A stretch of DNA of 64,000 bases from Paracoccus versutus (GCF_000763885.1 NZ_JRKO01000004.1:1-64000), one strand, 5' to 3'; positions 9,145-18,679 are shown, counted from the first letter of the stretch. The notes: generated by a model from the sequence alone, not told the origin. Translations and numbers: made by a program.

Positions 9145-9782
9145 GGCTCAGCAGCGCCCGCCCGGTCACGCTGATCGGCGGGGCGCCGGTCGGCCGCGCC
9201 GACCTCGACCTGGCGCTGCGGCTCGCGCCGGTGGTGGCCGCCGCCGACAGCGGCGCCGATACCGCGCTCAGCCACGGGCTGATGCCGGCGGCGGTCTGGG
9301 GCGATTTCGACAGCATCTCGGCCCGCGCCCGGTCCGAGATCCCCCTGGCGAACCAGCACCCCATCGCCGAACAGGACAGCACCGATTTCGAGAAATGCCT
9401 GTCCAACCTCGACGCGCCCTTCGTCGTCGCGCTCGGCTTCTCCGGCGCGCGCCACGACCATTTCCTGTCGGCCCTGGGCGTCATCGCCCGCCGCATCGGC
9501 CCGCCCTGCCTGCTGGTCGCCGGCGAGGACGTGATCACGCTCGCGCCCCCGCGCCTCGCGCTGGACCTCGCGCCCGGCACGCGGGTCTCGCTCTTCGCGA
9601 TGGCCCCGGCCAGCGGCCGCTCCTCCGGGCTCAAATGGCCCCTCGACGGGCTCGCCTTCGCCCCCACCGGCCTCAGCGGCACCTCGAACGAGGCCACGGG
9701 CCCGGTCACGCTGGAATGCGAGGGCCCGATGCTGCTGATCCTGCCGCGCTCGGAACTGCCGACGCTCGCGCGCGCGCTCTGA
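9141..9782 (+). CDS. Thiamine diphosphokinase
   Basis: A 213-residue kinase that converts thiamine to thiamine diphosphate. Family landmarks: AAADSGAD (about residue 33), the metal-binding GDFDS (about 53), QDSTDFEKC (about 76), GFSGARHDHFLS (about 95) and the C-terminal GTSNEA thiamine-binding loop. The ATG at 9141 overlaps the DUF2842 stop by 4 bp (ATGA), which fixes the start. Last gene of the purA-DUF2842-thiamine kinase run. Confidence 0.9.
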   Translation: MRLSSARPVTLIGGAPVGRADLDLALRLAPVVAAADSGADTALSHGLMPAAVWGDFDSISARARSEIPLANQHPIAEQDSTDFEKCLSNLDAPFVVALGFSGARHDHFLSALGVIARRIGPPCLLVAGEDVITLAPPRLALDLAPGTRVSLFAMAPASGRSSGLKWPLDGLAFAPTGLSGTSNEATGPVTLECEGPMLLILPRSELPTLARAL

Positions 9783-10265
9783 CGGCTTTCACCGTTTCCC
9801 AAATACCCGTTCCCAGGCGCCAGGCGGGTGCTTCTCTGTTCCCCAAATACTCCTGCGACCGCGCCATTGAACGCGCCCGGATCCGCGGGTCCATGGCCTC
9901 GCGCAACCCGTCGCCGACAGGGGCCACCGCGCATCTGGGCCGCTTCGTCAAGACCGGCAGCCGCCGACAGGCCTTCAAGAACCCGCAGCACCCCCATAGC
10001 CGGCGGCTGATCGCGGCCCATCTCCTCGCCGATCCATCCCGCCGGGCACCTGCCCCCGCCCCCGGTCCATCGCGAGATGGGGCCATCTGGTGCCGGCCGG
10101 GCCGGCAACGCCTGGTTGAACGCCCTGTTGCGGGATTGTCACAAGCCGGCACAAGCCCTTGCCGGCCGACGACTCTGCTTGATCGCCGGCCCTCGCGGCG
10201 GGAATAGCGGGCTTATCAGCCAGCCATGCGCCAGTCAGCACCCGAACCCCATCGGATGGCTTGCC
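9783..10265. other. Intergenic region with two GGRTATTTG elements
   Basis: This stretch of 483 bp has no recognisable gene on either strand. Two minus-oriented copies of the recurring intergenic element lie at 9795-9808 (GGGTATTTGGGAAA on the minus strand) and 9832-9853 (GGAGTATTTGGGGAACAG on the minus strand). The remainder is GC-rich and includes the unmapped promoter of the TonB receptor. No clear Fur- or Irr-type box was found by eye. Confidence 0.5.
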
Positions 10266-12461
10266 ATGACACATCGACCCCTGATCCCCTTCGCCGCGCA
10301 TGCGCGGCTGACGACGGCGCTTTCCGCCGGCATCCTGGCGCTTCTGGCCAGCCCGGCCATGGCGCAAGAGACCGAGGAAGGCACCGCCGGCACCGTCACC
10401 CTGGACGAGGTGACGATCACCGCCGCCCCCGGCACCCAGACCGAGGGCACCGAAAGCTGGACCACGGAATGGATGCGCTCGGCCACCGGCCTTGTGCTGA
10501 GCCAGAAGGAGACGCCGCAATCCACCAGCGTCATCACCGACGCGCAGATGAAGGACCGCAACATCACCACCGTCGCCGAGACGATGGACGCGGCGACCGG
10601 CATCACCGTGCAGGCGTTCGAAAGCGACCGCATCAACTACTATTCGCGCGGCTTCTACATCGACGCCTACCAATATGACGGCGTGCCCGCACCGCGCAAC
10701 GGCGCCTGGACCTTCGGCGACAACAACACCGACATGGCGCTTTACGACCATGTCGAAATCGTGCGCGGCGCCACCGGGCTGATGCAGGGCGCGGGCGAGC
10801 CGGGCGCCTCGATCAACTTCATCCGCAAGCGCCCGACCGAGGAGTTTCAGAACCAGGCCGCCGTCTCGCTGGCCTATCCCAAGGGCGCGCGCGCCGAATC
10901 CGACGTGTCGGGGCCGCTGAACGAAACCGGCAGCGTGCGCGGCCGGCTGGTCAGCGTCGTGGACAGCCGCGACGGCATGCTGGACGGCTATCACAAGGAC
11001 AAATATGTCCTGTTCGGCGCGCTGGACGTGGACCTGGGCGAAAGCACGCTGCTGAGCACCGGCCTTACCTATCAGAAGTCCAAGGCCGACAACGTCACCT
11101 GGGGCGGCCTGCCGCCCTATTATGCCGATGGCGGGCTGATCGACTGGGACTGGGGATCGACCCTGGGCGCGGACTGGACCTATGTCGATACCGAGCGGAC
11201 CGAGGCCTTCGCCTCGCTCGAGCACGAATTCCAGAACGGCTGGACAGCGCGCGTGGTCGCCACCCATATCCGCAGCGAGGCGGATATGGAGCTGGCCTGG
11301 ATCACCGGCGCGCCCGACCGGGAAACCGGCCTTGGCCTCAGCCCCTGGGCAGCGAAATACAATGGCACCACCAAGGTGTCGTCGCTGAACGCGGTGCTGA
11401 ACGGCGACTTCCAGGCCTTTGGCCGCGACCACCAGTTCGTCGTCGGGGCCATGGCTTCGGATTTCAAGAGCAACTACTACGGCCACGCGGTCGATCTGGA
11501 CACGCTGGCTCCGGTCGGCAATGTCTTCGACTGGGACGGAAGCTATCCCCGCCCCGGCTTCTCGGACGAGGTGACCAGCAGCTGGACCAGCAAGCAGCGG
11601 CAATACGGGCTCTATGCCACCACCAAGATCCAGGTCGCCGAGCCGCTCTCGGTCATCGCCGGCGCCCGCGCCAACTGGTGGAAGGGCACCGAGGGCTCGC
11701 TGGGCAGCCCGACACATGAATACAGCTATAGCGGCGAGATCACGCCCTATCTCGGCTTCACCTACGACCTGAACCCGACCTATACCGCCTACGGCAGCGT
11801 CACCAGCATCTACAAGCCGCAGATCGCCCAGGACATCAACGGCGACTACCTCGACCCGACCTATGGCTGGAACTACGAACTGGGCGTCAAGGCCGACCTG
11901 ATGGGCGGGGCGATGTATGCCTCGGCGGCGATCTTCAAGACCGACCAGAAGGACGTGGCGAACTGGGTGGGCTATGACGAGACCCGGTTGCGCGACATCT
12001 ACGAAAGCATCGACGGCACCACCACCCGCGGGTTCGAGCTTGAGGCGGCGGGGGCGATCAACGACCGCTGGAACGTCTCGGCCGGCTATACCTTCCGCAC
12101 CTCGAAGGACAAGGACGGCAACCGCTTCGCCGCCGACCAGCCCAAGCATACGCTGAAGCTGGCGACCGACTATCGGCTGGCGGGCATGTTCGACGACAAG
12201 CTGACGGTGGGCGGGGCGATGCGCTGGCAAAGCGGCACCGACAGCATGGATTTCGACACGGATGTCAACGTCAACGTGCATCAGGGTTCCTATGCCGTCT
12301 TCGACCTGAACGCCTCTTACCAGGTGACGGACAAGACCGAGCTGACGCTCAGCGTGAACAACATCCTCAACGAGAAATACTATGCCACGACCGGCTTCTA
12401 CGACACCGTGGTCTATGGCGACGAACGCAGCGCCGAGCTGACGCTGCGGGCGAAGTTCTGA
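10266..12461 (+). CDS. TonB-dependent siderophore receptor (FhuE/FpvA type)
   Basis: A 731-residue outer-membrane receptor for ferric siderophores. A signal peptide ends at about residue 34 (SPAMA before QE), followed by a TonB-box-like DEVTITA. The plug domain has KETPQSTSVIT and the siderophore-receptor pattern MDAATGITVQ, then a VEIVRGATGLMQGAGEPGA stretch. The rest is beta-barrel and ends with the outer-membrane signature RAKF. There is no N-terminal STN signalling domain, so it is a simple transporter rather than a transducer. No siderophore synthesis or ABC uptake gene lies nearby, so it probably takes up a siderophore made by other organisms (inference). The start at 10266 is chosen because it opens the signal peptide. 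Confidence 0.92.
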   Translation: MTHRPLIPFAAHARLTTALSAGILALLASPAMAQETEEGTAGTVTLDEVTITAAPGTQTEGTESWTTEWMRSATGLVLSQKETPQSTSVITDAQMKDRNITTVAETMDAATGITVQAFESDRINYYSRGFYIDAYQYDGVPAPRNGAWTFGDNNTDMALYDHVEIVRGATGLMQGAGEPGASINFIRKRPTEEFQNQAAVSLAYPKGARAESDVSGPLNETGSVRGRLVSVVDSRDGMLDGYHKDKYVLFGALDVDLGESTLLSTGLTYQKSKADNVTWGGLPPYYADGGLIDWDWGSTLGADWTYVDTERTEAFASLEHEFQNGWTARVVATHIRSEADMELAWITGAPDRETGLGLSPWAAKYNGTTKVSSLNAVLNGDFQAFGRDHQFVVGAMASDFKSNYYGHAVDLDTLAPVGNVFDWDGSYPRPGFSDEVTSSWTSKQRQYGLYATTKIQVAEPLSVIAGARANWWKGTEGSLGSPTHEYSYSGEITPYLGFTYDLNPTYTAYGSVTSIYKPQIAQDINGDYLDPTYGWNYELGVKADLMGGAMYASAAIFKTDQKDVANWVGYDETRLRDIYESIDGTTTRGFELEAAGAINDRWNVSAGYTFRTSKDKDGNRFAADQPKHTLKLATDYRLAGMFDDKLTVGGAMRWQSGTDSMDFDTDVNVNVHQGSYAVFDLNASYQVTDKTELTLSVNNILNEKYYATTGFYDTVVYGDERSAELTLRAKF

Positions 12462-12513
12462 ACGGGGCGGCCGGCTCTCCGGCCGTCACCCCCCGGATAT
12501 GGCCGTCATGGCG

Positions 12514-12545
12514 AAAACCCCGGCACTTGCCGGGGTTTTTTCGTT
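12514..12545 (+). terminator. Rho-independent terminator after the TonB receptor
   Basis: Perfect stem AAAACCCCGGC (12514-12524) / GCCGGGGTTTT (12529-12539) with loop ACTT and a T-rich tail, 53 bp after the stop. Confidence 0.85.
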
Positions 12546-12634
12546 TCCTCCCCGGCGCGCGCGGGGCGCGGGCGCCCGCACGGCCTTGCGGCGCTTGGCG
12601 AAAGGCGTAACCTGCGGGCCGAAGGAGATCGTCC

Positions 12635-13804
12635 ATGCCCGTCAAGAACCGCTTTGCCGAATTGCTGCCCGAGATCACCGCCTGGCGCCGCGACTTTCAC
12701 CAGAACCCCGAACTCGACTACCAGGTCCACCGCACCGCCGGCCGCGTGGCCGAGCTGCTGCGCAGCTTCGGCCTGGACGAGGTCGCCGAGGGCGTCGGCC
12801 GCACCGGCGTGGTCGGCGTCATCCGGGGCCGCAGCAATGCCAGCGGCCGGGTGATCGGGCTGCGCGCCGACATGGACGCGCTGCCGATCAACGAGCAGAC
12901 CGGGGCGGAATACGCCTCGAAGACGCCGGGGGTCATGCATGCCTGCGGCCATGACGGCCATACCGCCATGCTGCTGGGCGCGGCGAAATACCTGGCCGAG
13001 ACGCGCAATTTCGACGGCACCGCCGTGGTGATCTTCCAGCCCGCCGAAGAGGGGGGCGCGGGCGGCCTCGCCATGGTCCGGGACGGGCTGGTCGAGCGCT
13101 GGGGCATCCAGGAATTCTACGGCATGCACAACATGCCCGGCTATCCGGTGGGCAGCTTCGCCATCCGGGAGGGCGCGATGATGGCGGCCGCCGACCAGTT
13201 CGACATCGTCATCACCGGCAAGGGCGGCCATGCCGCCAAGCCGCATGAGGCGGTCGACACCATGCTGGTCGCGGCGCAGGTCATCGTCTCGCTGCAATCC
13301 GTCGTCGCGCGCAATGTCGATCCGCTGAAAAGCGGCGTCGTCTCGGTCTGCGTGGTCCAGAGCGATTCGACCGCGCATAACGTCATCCCGCAGGTGGTGA
13401 AGCTGAAGGGAACCGCCCGCAGCCTGGCGCCAGAGGTGCGCGACCAGCTGGAAGAGGGCATCAGGCGCGTCGCCACCCATACCGCCGCCGCCTTCGGCGC
13501 CATGGCCGAGGTCACCTATGAGCGCGGCTATCCGGTGACGATGAACCATCCCGAAGCGACGGGTTTCGCGGCCGAGGTCGCACGGCAGGTGGCGGGCGCG
13601 GTGGACATGGAAATGGAGCCGCTGATGGCCGGCGAGGATTTCAGCTACATGCTGAACGAACGCCCCGGCGCCTATATCTTCGTCGGCAACGGCGACACGG
13701 CGATGGTGCATCACCCGGCCTATGATTTCGACGACAATGCGATCCCGGCCGGGTCGAGCTGGTATGCCGGGATGATCGAGGCGCGGATGCCGCTGCCGGC
13801 GTGA
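12635..13804 (+). CDS. M20 family amidohydrolase (hippurate hydrolase-like)
   Basis: A 389-residue zinc amidohydrolase of the M20D group (hippurate hydrolase, N-acyl-amino-acid and IAA-amino-acid hydrolases). Metal-ligand blocks are intact: HACGHDGHTAMLLGAA (about residue 102), PAEEGGAGGLAM (about 137) and MHNMPG (about 170). The lid domain contains GKGGHAAKPHEAVDT, and a late GEDFSYML supplies the last metal-region residues. An AAGGAGAT ribosome-binding site precedes the ATG. It cleaves an acyl or aryl group from an amino acid; the natural substrate is not evident. Confidence 0.9.
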   Translation: MPVKNRFAELLPEITAWRRDFHQNPELDYQVHRTAGRVAELLRSFGLDEVAEGVGRTGVVGVIRGRSNASGRVIGLRADMDALPINEQTGAEYASKTPGVMHACGHDGHTAMLLGAAKYLAETRNFDGTAVVIFQPAEEGGAGGLAMVRDGLVERWGIQEFYGMHNMPGYPVGSFAIREGAMMAAADQFDIVITGKGGHAAKPHEAVDTMLVAAQVIVSLQSVVARNVDPLKSGVVSVCVVQSDSTAHNVIPQVVKLKGTARSLAPEVRDQLEEGIRRVATHTAAAFGAMAEVTYERGYPVTMNHPEATGFAAEVARQVAGAVDMEMEPLMAGEDFSYMLNERPGAYIFVGNGDTAMVHHPAYDFDDNAIPAGSSWYAGMIEARMPLPA

Positions 13805-13841
13805 TCGTCGCGCCGGGGGTTTCACACCCCCGGACCCCCGT

Positions 13842-13864
13842 GGGATATTTGGGCACGAAAGAAG
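13842..13864 (+). repeat. GGRTATTTG intergenic element
   Basis: GGGATATTTGGGCACGAAAG followed by AAG, preceded by a GC-rich hairpin (GGGGGT-TTCAC-ACCCCC) and a CCCCCG run. It lies between convergent M20 and lpd genes. One of at least ten related copies in the window; its core is identical to the copy at 50621. Confidence 0.6.
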
Positions 13865-13866
13865 CA

Positions 13867-13893
13867 GGGGGCCGTGAAGCCCCCTTGTCGTTT
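13867..13893 (+). terminator. Rho-independent terminator after the M20 gene
   Basis: Stem GGGGGC (13867-13872) / GCCCCC (13879-13884), loop CGTGAA, then TTGTCGTTT. It overlaps the start of the intergenic space after the convergent lpd gene. Confidence 0.6.
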
Positions 13894-15284
13894 CAGAAGT
13901 GGATGGCGCGGCCATAGGCCGAGAGCGTGGCCTCGTGCAGCATCTCGGACAGCGTCGGGTGCGGGAAGACCGTCTCCATCAGCTCGGCCTCGGTGGTCTC
14001 CAGCGTGCGGCCGACGACATAGCCCTGGATCAGCTCGGTCACTTCCGCGCCGACCATGTGGGCGCCCAGCAACTCGCCGGTCTTGGCGTCGAAGACGGTC
14101 TTGATCAGGCCCTCGGGCTCGCCCAGAGCGATGGCCTTGCCATTGCCGATGAAGGGGAAGCGGCCGACCTTGACCTCATGGCCCGCGGCCTTGGCCTTTT
14201 CCTCGGTCAGGCCGACCGAGGCCACCTGCGGGTTGCAGTAGGTGCAGCCGGGGATCGAGTTCGGCTTGATCGGATGCGGGTGCCCGCCGGCGATCAGTTC
14301 CGCCACCATGACGCCTTCGTGGCTGGCCTTGTGGGCGAGCCAGGGCGCGCCGGCGACGTCGCCGATGGCATAGAGCCCCTCGACGCCGGTTCGGCAATAT
14401 TCGTCGGTCACGACATGGGTGCGGTCGATCTTGGCGCCCAGCTTTTCAAGGCCGAGGTTTTCCACGTTGCCGACGATACCGACCGCCGAGATCACCGTGT
14501 CGAATTCATGCGTCTCGGTCTTGCCGCCGGTCTCGATATGGGCGGTGACCTTGCCCTTTGCGCGGTCCAGCTTCTTGACTGCCGCCTTTTCCAGGATCTT
14601 CATGCCCTGCTTGACGAATTGCTTCTTCGCCAGGGCCGAGATTTCCGCATCCTCGACCGGCAGCACGCGGTCCATCACCTCGACCACGGTGGTGTCGGCC
14701 CCCAGCGTGTTGAAGAAGCTGGCGAATTCGATGCCGATGGCGCCCGAGCCGATCACCAGCAGCTTTTTCGGCATCCGCGGCGGCTGCAGGGCGTGCTTGT
14801 AGTTCCAGACCAGGTCGCCGTCGGGTTCCAGCCCCGGCAGTTCGCGGGCGCGGGCGCCGGTGGCCAGCACGATGGATTTCGCGGTCACTTCCTCGGCGCC
14901 CTTGTCGGTCTTGACGCTGATCTTGCCGGGGGCGATCAGGCTGGCCTCGCCCATGATGACGGTGACCTTGTTCTTTTTCAGCAAGTGGCCGACGCCGCCG
15001 GCGAGCTGCTTGGCCACGCCGCGCGAGCGTTGCACCACGGCACTGAGGTCATAGCCGATCTTGTCGGCGGAAAGGCCGAATTCCTTGGCGCGGTGCATGA
15101 GGTGAAAGACCTCGGCCGAGCGCAGCAGCGCCTTGGTCGGGATGCAGCCCCAGTTCAGGCAGATGCCGCCCAGATGCTCGCGCTCGATACAGGCCACCTT
15201 GAGGCCCAGCTGCGCGCCGCGGATGGCGCAGACATAGCCGCCAGGGCCGGAACCGATCACCACCATGTCGAAGCTTTGCGCCAT
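13893..15284 (-). CDS. lpdA: Dihydrolipoyl dehydrogenase (E3)
   Basis: A 463-residue FAD disulfide oxidoreductase that reoxidises lipoamide in 2-oxoacid dehydrogenase complexes. The FAD-binding GSGPGGYVCAIRGAQLG is at the N-terminus. The redox disulfide is in GGICLNWGCIPTKALL (about residue 40), the NAD fold has VIGSGAIGIEFASF (about 179), and the C-terminal active His lies in FPHPTLSEM. It is the last of four same-strand genes (queA, MFS, DUF924, lpd) with short gaps. No E1 or E2 gene is present in the window, so which complex it serves is not settled here. Confidence 0.96.
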   Translation of the reverse strand: MAQSFDMVVIGSGPGGYVCAIRGAQLGLKVACIEREHLGGICLNWGCIPTKALLRSAEVFHLMHRAKEFGLSADKIGYDLSAVVQRSRGVAKQLAGGVGHLLKKNKVTVIMGEASLIAPGKISVKTDKGAEEVTAKSIVLATGARARELPGLEPDGDLVWNYKHALQPPRMPKKLLVIGSGAIGIEFASFFNTLGADTTVVEVMDRVLPVEDAEISALAKKQFVKQGMKILEKAAVKKLDRAKGKVTAHIETGGKTETHEFDTVISAVGIVGNVENLGLEKLGAKIDRTHVVTDEYCRTGVEGLYAIGDVAGAPWLAHKASHEGVMVAELIAGGHPHPIKPNSIPGCTYCNPQVASVGLTEEKAKAAGHEVKVGRFPFIGNGKAIALGEPEGLIKTVFDAKTGELLGAHMVGAEVTELIQGYVVGRTLETTEAELMETVFPHPTLSEMLHEATLSAYGRAIHF

Positions 15285-15329
15285 GGGAATCCCCCTCTCA
15301 GAAAAGATAGTTCAGCGTTAAACCAATTT

Positions 15330-15911
15330 TCAGACGTCAGCAAGCGACAGCTTGCCCGCGACCAGCGCGCCATAGCCGCCGGCCTCCATGACGCGGATTT
15401 CCGCCGGGGTGGGCACGCGGTTCAGCGCCGCGTTGCGCCAGGGGAAGCGGCCGAATTTCGCGATGGTGTCGCGGTGCAGCTCGGCATGGCGCAGGTTCTC
15501 GCCCGGCATGAACTCGGCGAACAGGGCCACCGCGCGCTCCTGGTCGGCCAGATCCTCGGAATGTTCGAAGGGCAGGTAGACGAATTGCCGGGCGGGCGGT
15601 TCGATGCGCAGGTGCAGGCCGCTGTCGACCGCCTCGCGGGCCAGGCTGCGGGCCAGGGGATCGGTGGCGAAGGCGCGGGCGTCATCGCGGAACATGTTGC
15701 GGGGGAACTGGTCGGTCAGGATCAGCCCGGCCAGCATCCCCTCGGGCGTGGCGGCCCAGCCGGGCACCAGGTCGGCGGCGCGTTCCCAGGCCGGCTGGAA
15801 GCGCCGGCGGACGGTTTCGTCCAGCGCGTCCGAGCGCTCATACCAGCCCTTCTCGCCGACCTCCTCGAGCCAGAAGCGGTTGATCTCCTCGGGTGTCGCG
15901 GTGTCGGTCAT
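15330..15911 (-). CDS. DUF924 family protein
   Basis: A 193-residue protein with the DUF924 layout: EEINRFWLEEVG at the start, ILTDQFPRNMFRD (about residue 67), YLPFEHSEDLADQERAVALF (about 113) and KFGRFPWRN (about 152). It is an all-helical TPR-like fold widespread in proteobacteria, of unknown function. It sits 45 bp before lpd and 57 bp after the MFS gene on the same strand, so it may be part of their transcript. Confidence 0.88.
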   Translation of the reverse strand: MTDTATPEEINRFWLEEVGEKGWYERSDALDETVRRRFQPAWERAADLVPGWAATPEGMLAGLILTDQFPRNMFRDDARAFATDPLARSLAREAVDSGLHLRIEPPARQFVYLPFEHSEDLADQERAVALFAEFMPGENLRHAELHRDTIAKFGRFPWRNAALNRVPTPAEIRVMEAGGYGALVAGKLSLADV

Positions 15912-15968
15912 GGCCTTGCCCTCCGTTTTGACCGATGGTCGCAGAGCCGGGGGCGGGTCGCAAGCCGT

Positions 15969-17213
15969 TCAGGCGGGTTTGTCGCCGTCGTCGGAACTGG
16001 CGGTTTCCAGCGCCGCCTCGACCGCGACGGGGGTGGCCGAGGGGGCGATGACGGCGAAGCTCTGGTCCAGGACCGGGGTCGGGCGGCGGGTGCGGCGCCA
16101 GCCGGCATAGAAGGCCAGCATCGCCAGGAGCAGGCCGATATAGACCCAGAACCCGTCCGGGCCCAGGAGCGACATCAGCCAGCCGGTGATGAGCGGCCCG
16201 GCCATGGCGCCGACGCCGTTGATGAACAGCAGGCCCGCTGATGCGGCGGCCATGTCGCTTTGGTCCAGGAAGTCGTTGGTATAGGCCAGAAGCAGCGAAT
16301 AGACCGGATTGGCCACGCCGCCGATCAGCGCCGCGCCCAGCAGCAGGCCCCAGATCCCCGGTTGCAGCGTCACCGTGGCCAGGCTGACCACCGCGCCCAG
16401 CACCGACAGGCCCAGCACGATGAAGCGCCGGTCGCCGTGGTCCGAAAGCCAGCCGATCGGATATTGCAGCAAGAGCCCGCCGGCATAGATCGCCGCCACG
16501 AAGGCCGAGATCTCGCGCACCGAGAGCCCCTTGGTCGAGCCCCAGACCGAGGCCATGCCGAACAGCGCCGAGAACACCCCGCCCATCAGGAAGATGCCAA
16601 TGCAGCCCAGCGGCGAGGCGCGGAACAGGCTGCCGAAGCTCATCCGCTTCAGCGTCGAGAATTGCGGCGCGGGCTGGGTCGAAAGCAGGATCGGCAGGAA
16701 GGAGAAGCTGACCAGCACCGAGGGGATCACGAACAGCAGGTAGCCCGCCGGGTCGGCCGTATTCATCAGGAACTGCGCCGTGATGATGCCCAGCATCTGC
16801 ATGATCATATAGGCCGACATGGCCTGGCCGCGGTTCTCGTTGGTGGTGCCGGCGTTCAGCCAGCTTTCCGCGGTGATGTAGACCCCCGAGAAGCAGAAGC
16901 CGATCAGCAGCCGCATCAGCGCCCAGGCGATCCAGTGCGGCGCCGCCGCATAGAGGATCAGCACCGACGAGATCAGCGAGCCGAGCGCGGCAAAGACCCG
17001 GACATGGCCGACCTTGCGGATCAGTTCGGGCACCACGCGCGAACCCAGCAGGAAGCCGCCGAAATAGGCGGCCATCACCACCGACATCTGGGTGGTCGAG
17101 ATGTTCTCGATCTTGCCGCGGATGCCCAGCAGCGTGCCCTGCATCCCGTTCCCGACCATCAAGAGCAGGATGCCCAGAAGCAGCGGCCAGGTGGTGCGCA
17201 GGACGGTCAGCAT
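15969..17213 (-). CDS. MFS transporter, YcaD/sugar-efflux-like group
   Basis: A 414-residue protein with about 12 hydrophobic segments and the MFS layout. Motifs include YFGGFLLGSRVVPELIRKVG after helix 2 (the family loop motif, modified), YITAESWLNAGTTNENRGQ before helix 5 (typical of the YcaD-type group) and IGWLSDHGDRR between helices 8 and 9. The ATG at 17213 shares its A with the queA stop (TGATG), which decides the start and indicates translational coupling. The substrate is unknown. Confidence 0.85.
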   Translation of the reverse strand: MLTVLRTTWPLLLGILLLMVGNGMQGTLLGIRGKIENISTTQMSVVMAAYFGGFLLGSRVVPELIRKVGHVRVFAALGSLISSVLILYAAAPHWIAWALMRLLIGFCFSGVYITAESWLNAGTTNENRGQAMSAYMIMQMLGIITAQFLMNTADPAGYLLFVIPSVLVSFSFLPILLSTQPAPQFSTLKRMSFGSLFRASPLGCIGIFLMGGVFSALFGMASVWGSTKGLSVREISAFVAAIYAGGLLLQYPIGWLSDHGDRRFIVLGLSVLGAVVSLATVTLQPGIWGLLLGAALIGGVANPVYSLLLAYTNDFLDQSDMAAASAGLLFINGVGAMAGPLITGWLMSLLGPDGFWVYIGLLLAMLAFYAGWRRTRRPTPVLDQSFAVIAPSATPVAVEAALETASSDDGDKPA

Positions 17214-18268
17214 CACGGATCCTTCGGAATCAGCAGGGAGGCGTCGCCATAGCTGAAGAAGCGATAGCCCGATTCCACCGCGTGATGATAGATGCCGCGG
17301 ATGCGGTCCTGGCCCATCAGGGCGCTGACCAGCATCAGCAGCGTCGATTTCGGCAGGTGGAAATTGGTCATCAGCGCATCCGTCACGCGAAAGCGATAGC
17401 CGGGATAGATGAAGATTTCGGTAACGCCCTGGAACGGATGCACGATTCCGTCCGGGGCGGCGGCCGATTCGATCAGCCGCAGCGCCGTGGTGCCGACCGG
17501 GATCACCCGCCCGCCCTGGGCGCGGGTGGCGTTGATCGCGGCGGCCGCCTCGGGCGTGACCTCGCCCCATTCGCCGTGCATCTTGTGCGTCGTCACGTCC
17601 TCGACCTTGACCGGCAGGAAGGTGCCGGCGCCGACATGCAGGGTGACATGGGCGAAGCGCACGCCGCGCGCCGCCAGCTGACCAAGCAGGGCGTCGTCGA
17701 AATGCAGGCTGGCGGTCGGCGCGGCAACGGCGCCCGAGCGCCGCGCCCAGACGGTCTGGTAATCCTGACGGTCGGCATCGTCCGGGGCGCGCAGCGCGGC
17801 GATATAGGGCGGCAGCGGCATGGCGCCGACCTGGGCCAGCGCGGCGTCGAACGCCGCGCCCGTCGCGTCGAAGCGCAGGGTCAGCTCGCCTTCGGAAATC
17901 CCGGCCACCTCGGCCGACAGCGCCTCGCCAAAGCGGATCACCTCGCCGGGCTTCAGCTTGCGCAGCGGCTTGGCCAGCGCCTTCCAGCCATCGGCCGCGG
18001 GCTCCAGCAGCGTGACCTCGACCTTCGCCACCGCCTCGCCCTGCGGGGTCGGGCGCGCGCGGGTTCCGGTCAGCCGCGCCGGGATGACCTTGGTGTCGTT
18101 CAGCACCAGCAGGTCGCCCGGCCCCAGCAGGTCGGCAAGGTCGCGCACGTGCAGGTCGCGAATCGAATCGCCCTGGGCCAGCAGCAGCCGCGCGGCGGTG
18201 CGCGGCCGCGCCGGGCGGGTCGCGATCAGCCCCTCGGGCAGGTGAAAGTCGAAATCGTCCAGCTTCAT
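17213..18268 (-). CDS. queA: tRNA S-adenosylmethionine ribosyltransferase-isomerase
   Basis: A 351-residue enzyme that builds epoxyqueuosine at tRNA position 34. Family blocks: [24 protein letters not shown] at the start, [14 protein letters not shown] (about residue 52), [19 protein letters not shown] (about 211), [15 protein letters not shown] (about 231) and [19 protein letters not shown] (about 302). First gene of the run queA-MFS-DUF924-lpd. Confidence 0.96.
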   Translation of the reverse strand: MKLDDFDFHLPEGLIATRPARPRTAARLLLAQGDSIRDLHVRDLADLLGPGDLLVLNDTKVIPARLTGTRARPTPQGEAVAKVEVTLLEPAADGWKALAKPLRKLKPGEVIRFGEALSAEVAGISEGELTLRFDATGAAFDAALAQVGAMPLPPYIAALRAPDDADRQDYQTVWARRSGAVAAPTASLHFDDALLGQLAARGVRFAHVTLHVGAGTFLPVKVEDVTTHKMHGEWGEVTPEAAAAINATRAQGGRVIPVGTTALRLIESAAAPDGIVHPFQGVTEIFIYPGYRFRVTDALMTNFHLPKSTLLMLVSALMGQDRIRGIYHHAVESGYRFFSYGDASLLIPKDP

Positions 18269-18340
18269 GGGCTTAGGTTCTGTCCGGGCCGCCGAGGGGC
18301 GTCAAGGCAGGCGGTCATCACAAAGTGAAAAACTCGGGCT

Positions 18341-18364
18341 TTACTTATCCGAGGGAATGAGTAA
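18341..18364. promoter_or_regulatory. Imperfect palindrome upstream of bfd
   Basis: TTACTTAT (18341-18348) and ATGAGTAA (18357-18364) are inverted copies (7 of 8 match) around an 8-bp centre, 25 bp before the bfd start. The position overlaps a likely promoter or leader. Iron-storage genes are usually iron-controlled, so this could be an operator; the regulator is not identifiable by eye. Confidence 0.35.
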
Positions 18365-18388
18365 GTTTTGGCCAACCGAGGTGAGTAA

Positions 18389-18679
18389 ATGATCGTCTGC
18401 CACTGCACCCAGATTTCCGACCACGACATCAAGGCCGCGATTGACTGGATGCGTGCCGCCGACCCCGAGACGATCATCACCCCTGGCAAGATCTACCACG
18501 CACTCGGCAAGCGGGCCGATTGCGGGGGCTGTATGCCATTGTTTCTGGACACCATGCGCGGATGCGATAATCTGGCTGTGCCCCCGATCCTGCGGGGGCT
18601 GAAAGCCAACCGCACAGGGGTAAGCCATGAAGGGCGACGCAAAGGTCATCGAGTATCTCAACGCAGCGCTACGGTCTGA
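18389..18679 (+). CDS. bfd: Bacterioferritin-associated ferredoxin with C-terminal extension
   Basis: The first 65 or so residues match Bfd, a [2Fe-2S] protein that reduces iron stored in bacterioferritin so it can be released. The four cluster cysteines are seen as MIVCHC and, about 40 residues on, ADCGGC. A GAGGTG ribosome-binding site precedes the ATG. The frame continues to 96 residues, 53 bp into bfr. The last part ([15 protein letters not shown]) looks like out-of-frame bfr sequence and is probably a non-conserved tail. Confidence 0.82.
   Translation: MIVCHCTQISDHDIKAAIDWMRAADPETIITPGKIYHALGKRADCGGCMPLFLDTMRGCDNLAVPPILRGLKANRTGVSHEGRRKGHRVSQRSATV

Noticed and set aside
9975..12281. Minus-strand open frame of 768 codons opposite the TonB receptor
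   Set aside because: A shadow of the receptor gene, whose signal peptide, plug and barrel are clear on the other strand.
13899..16241. Plus-strand open frame of 780 codons opposite lpd, DUF924 and the MFS gene
   Set aside because: It spans three clear minus-strand genes and their gaps; low-complexity composition typical of an antisense frame.
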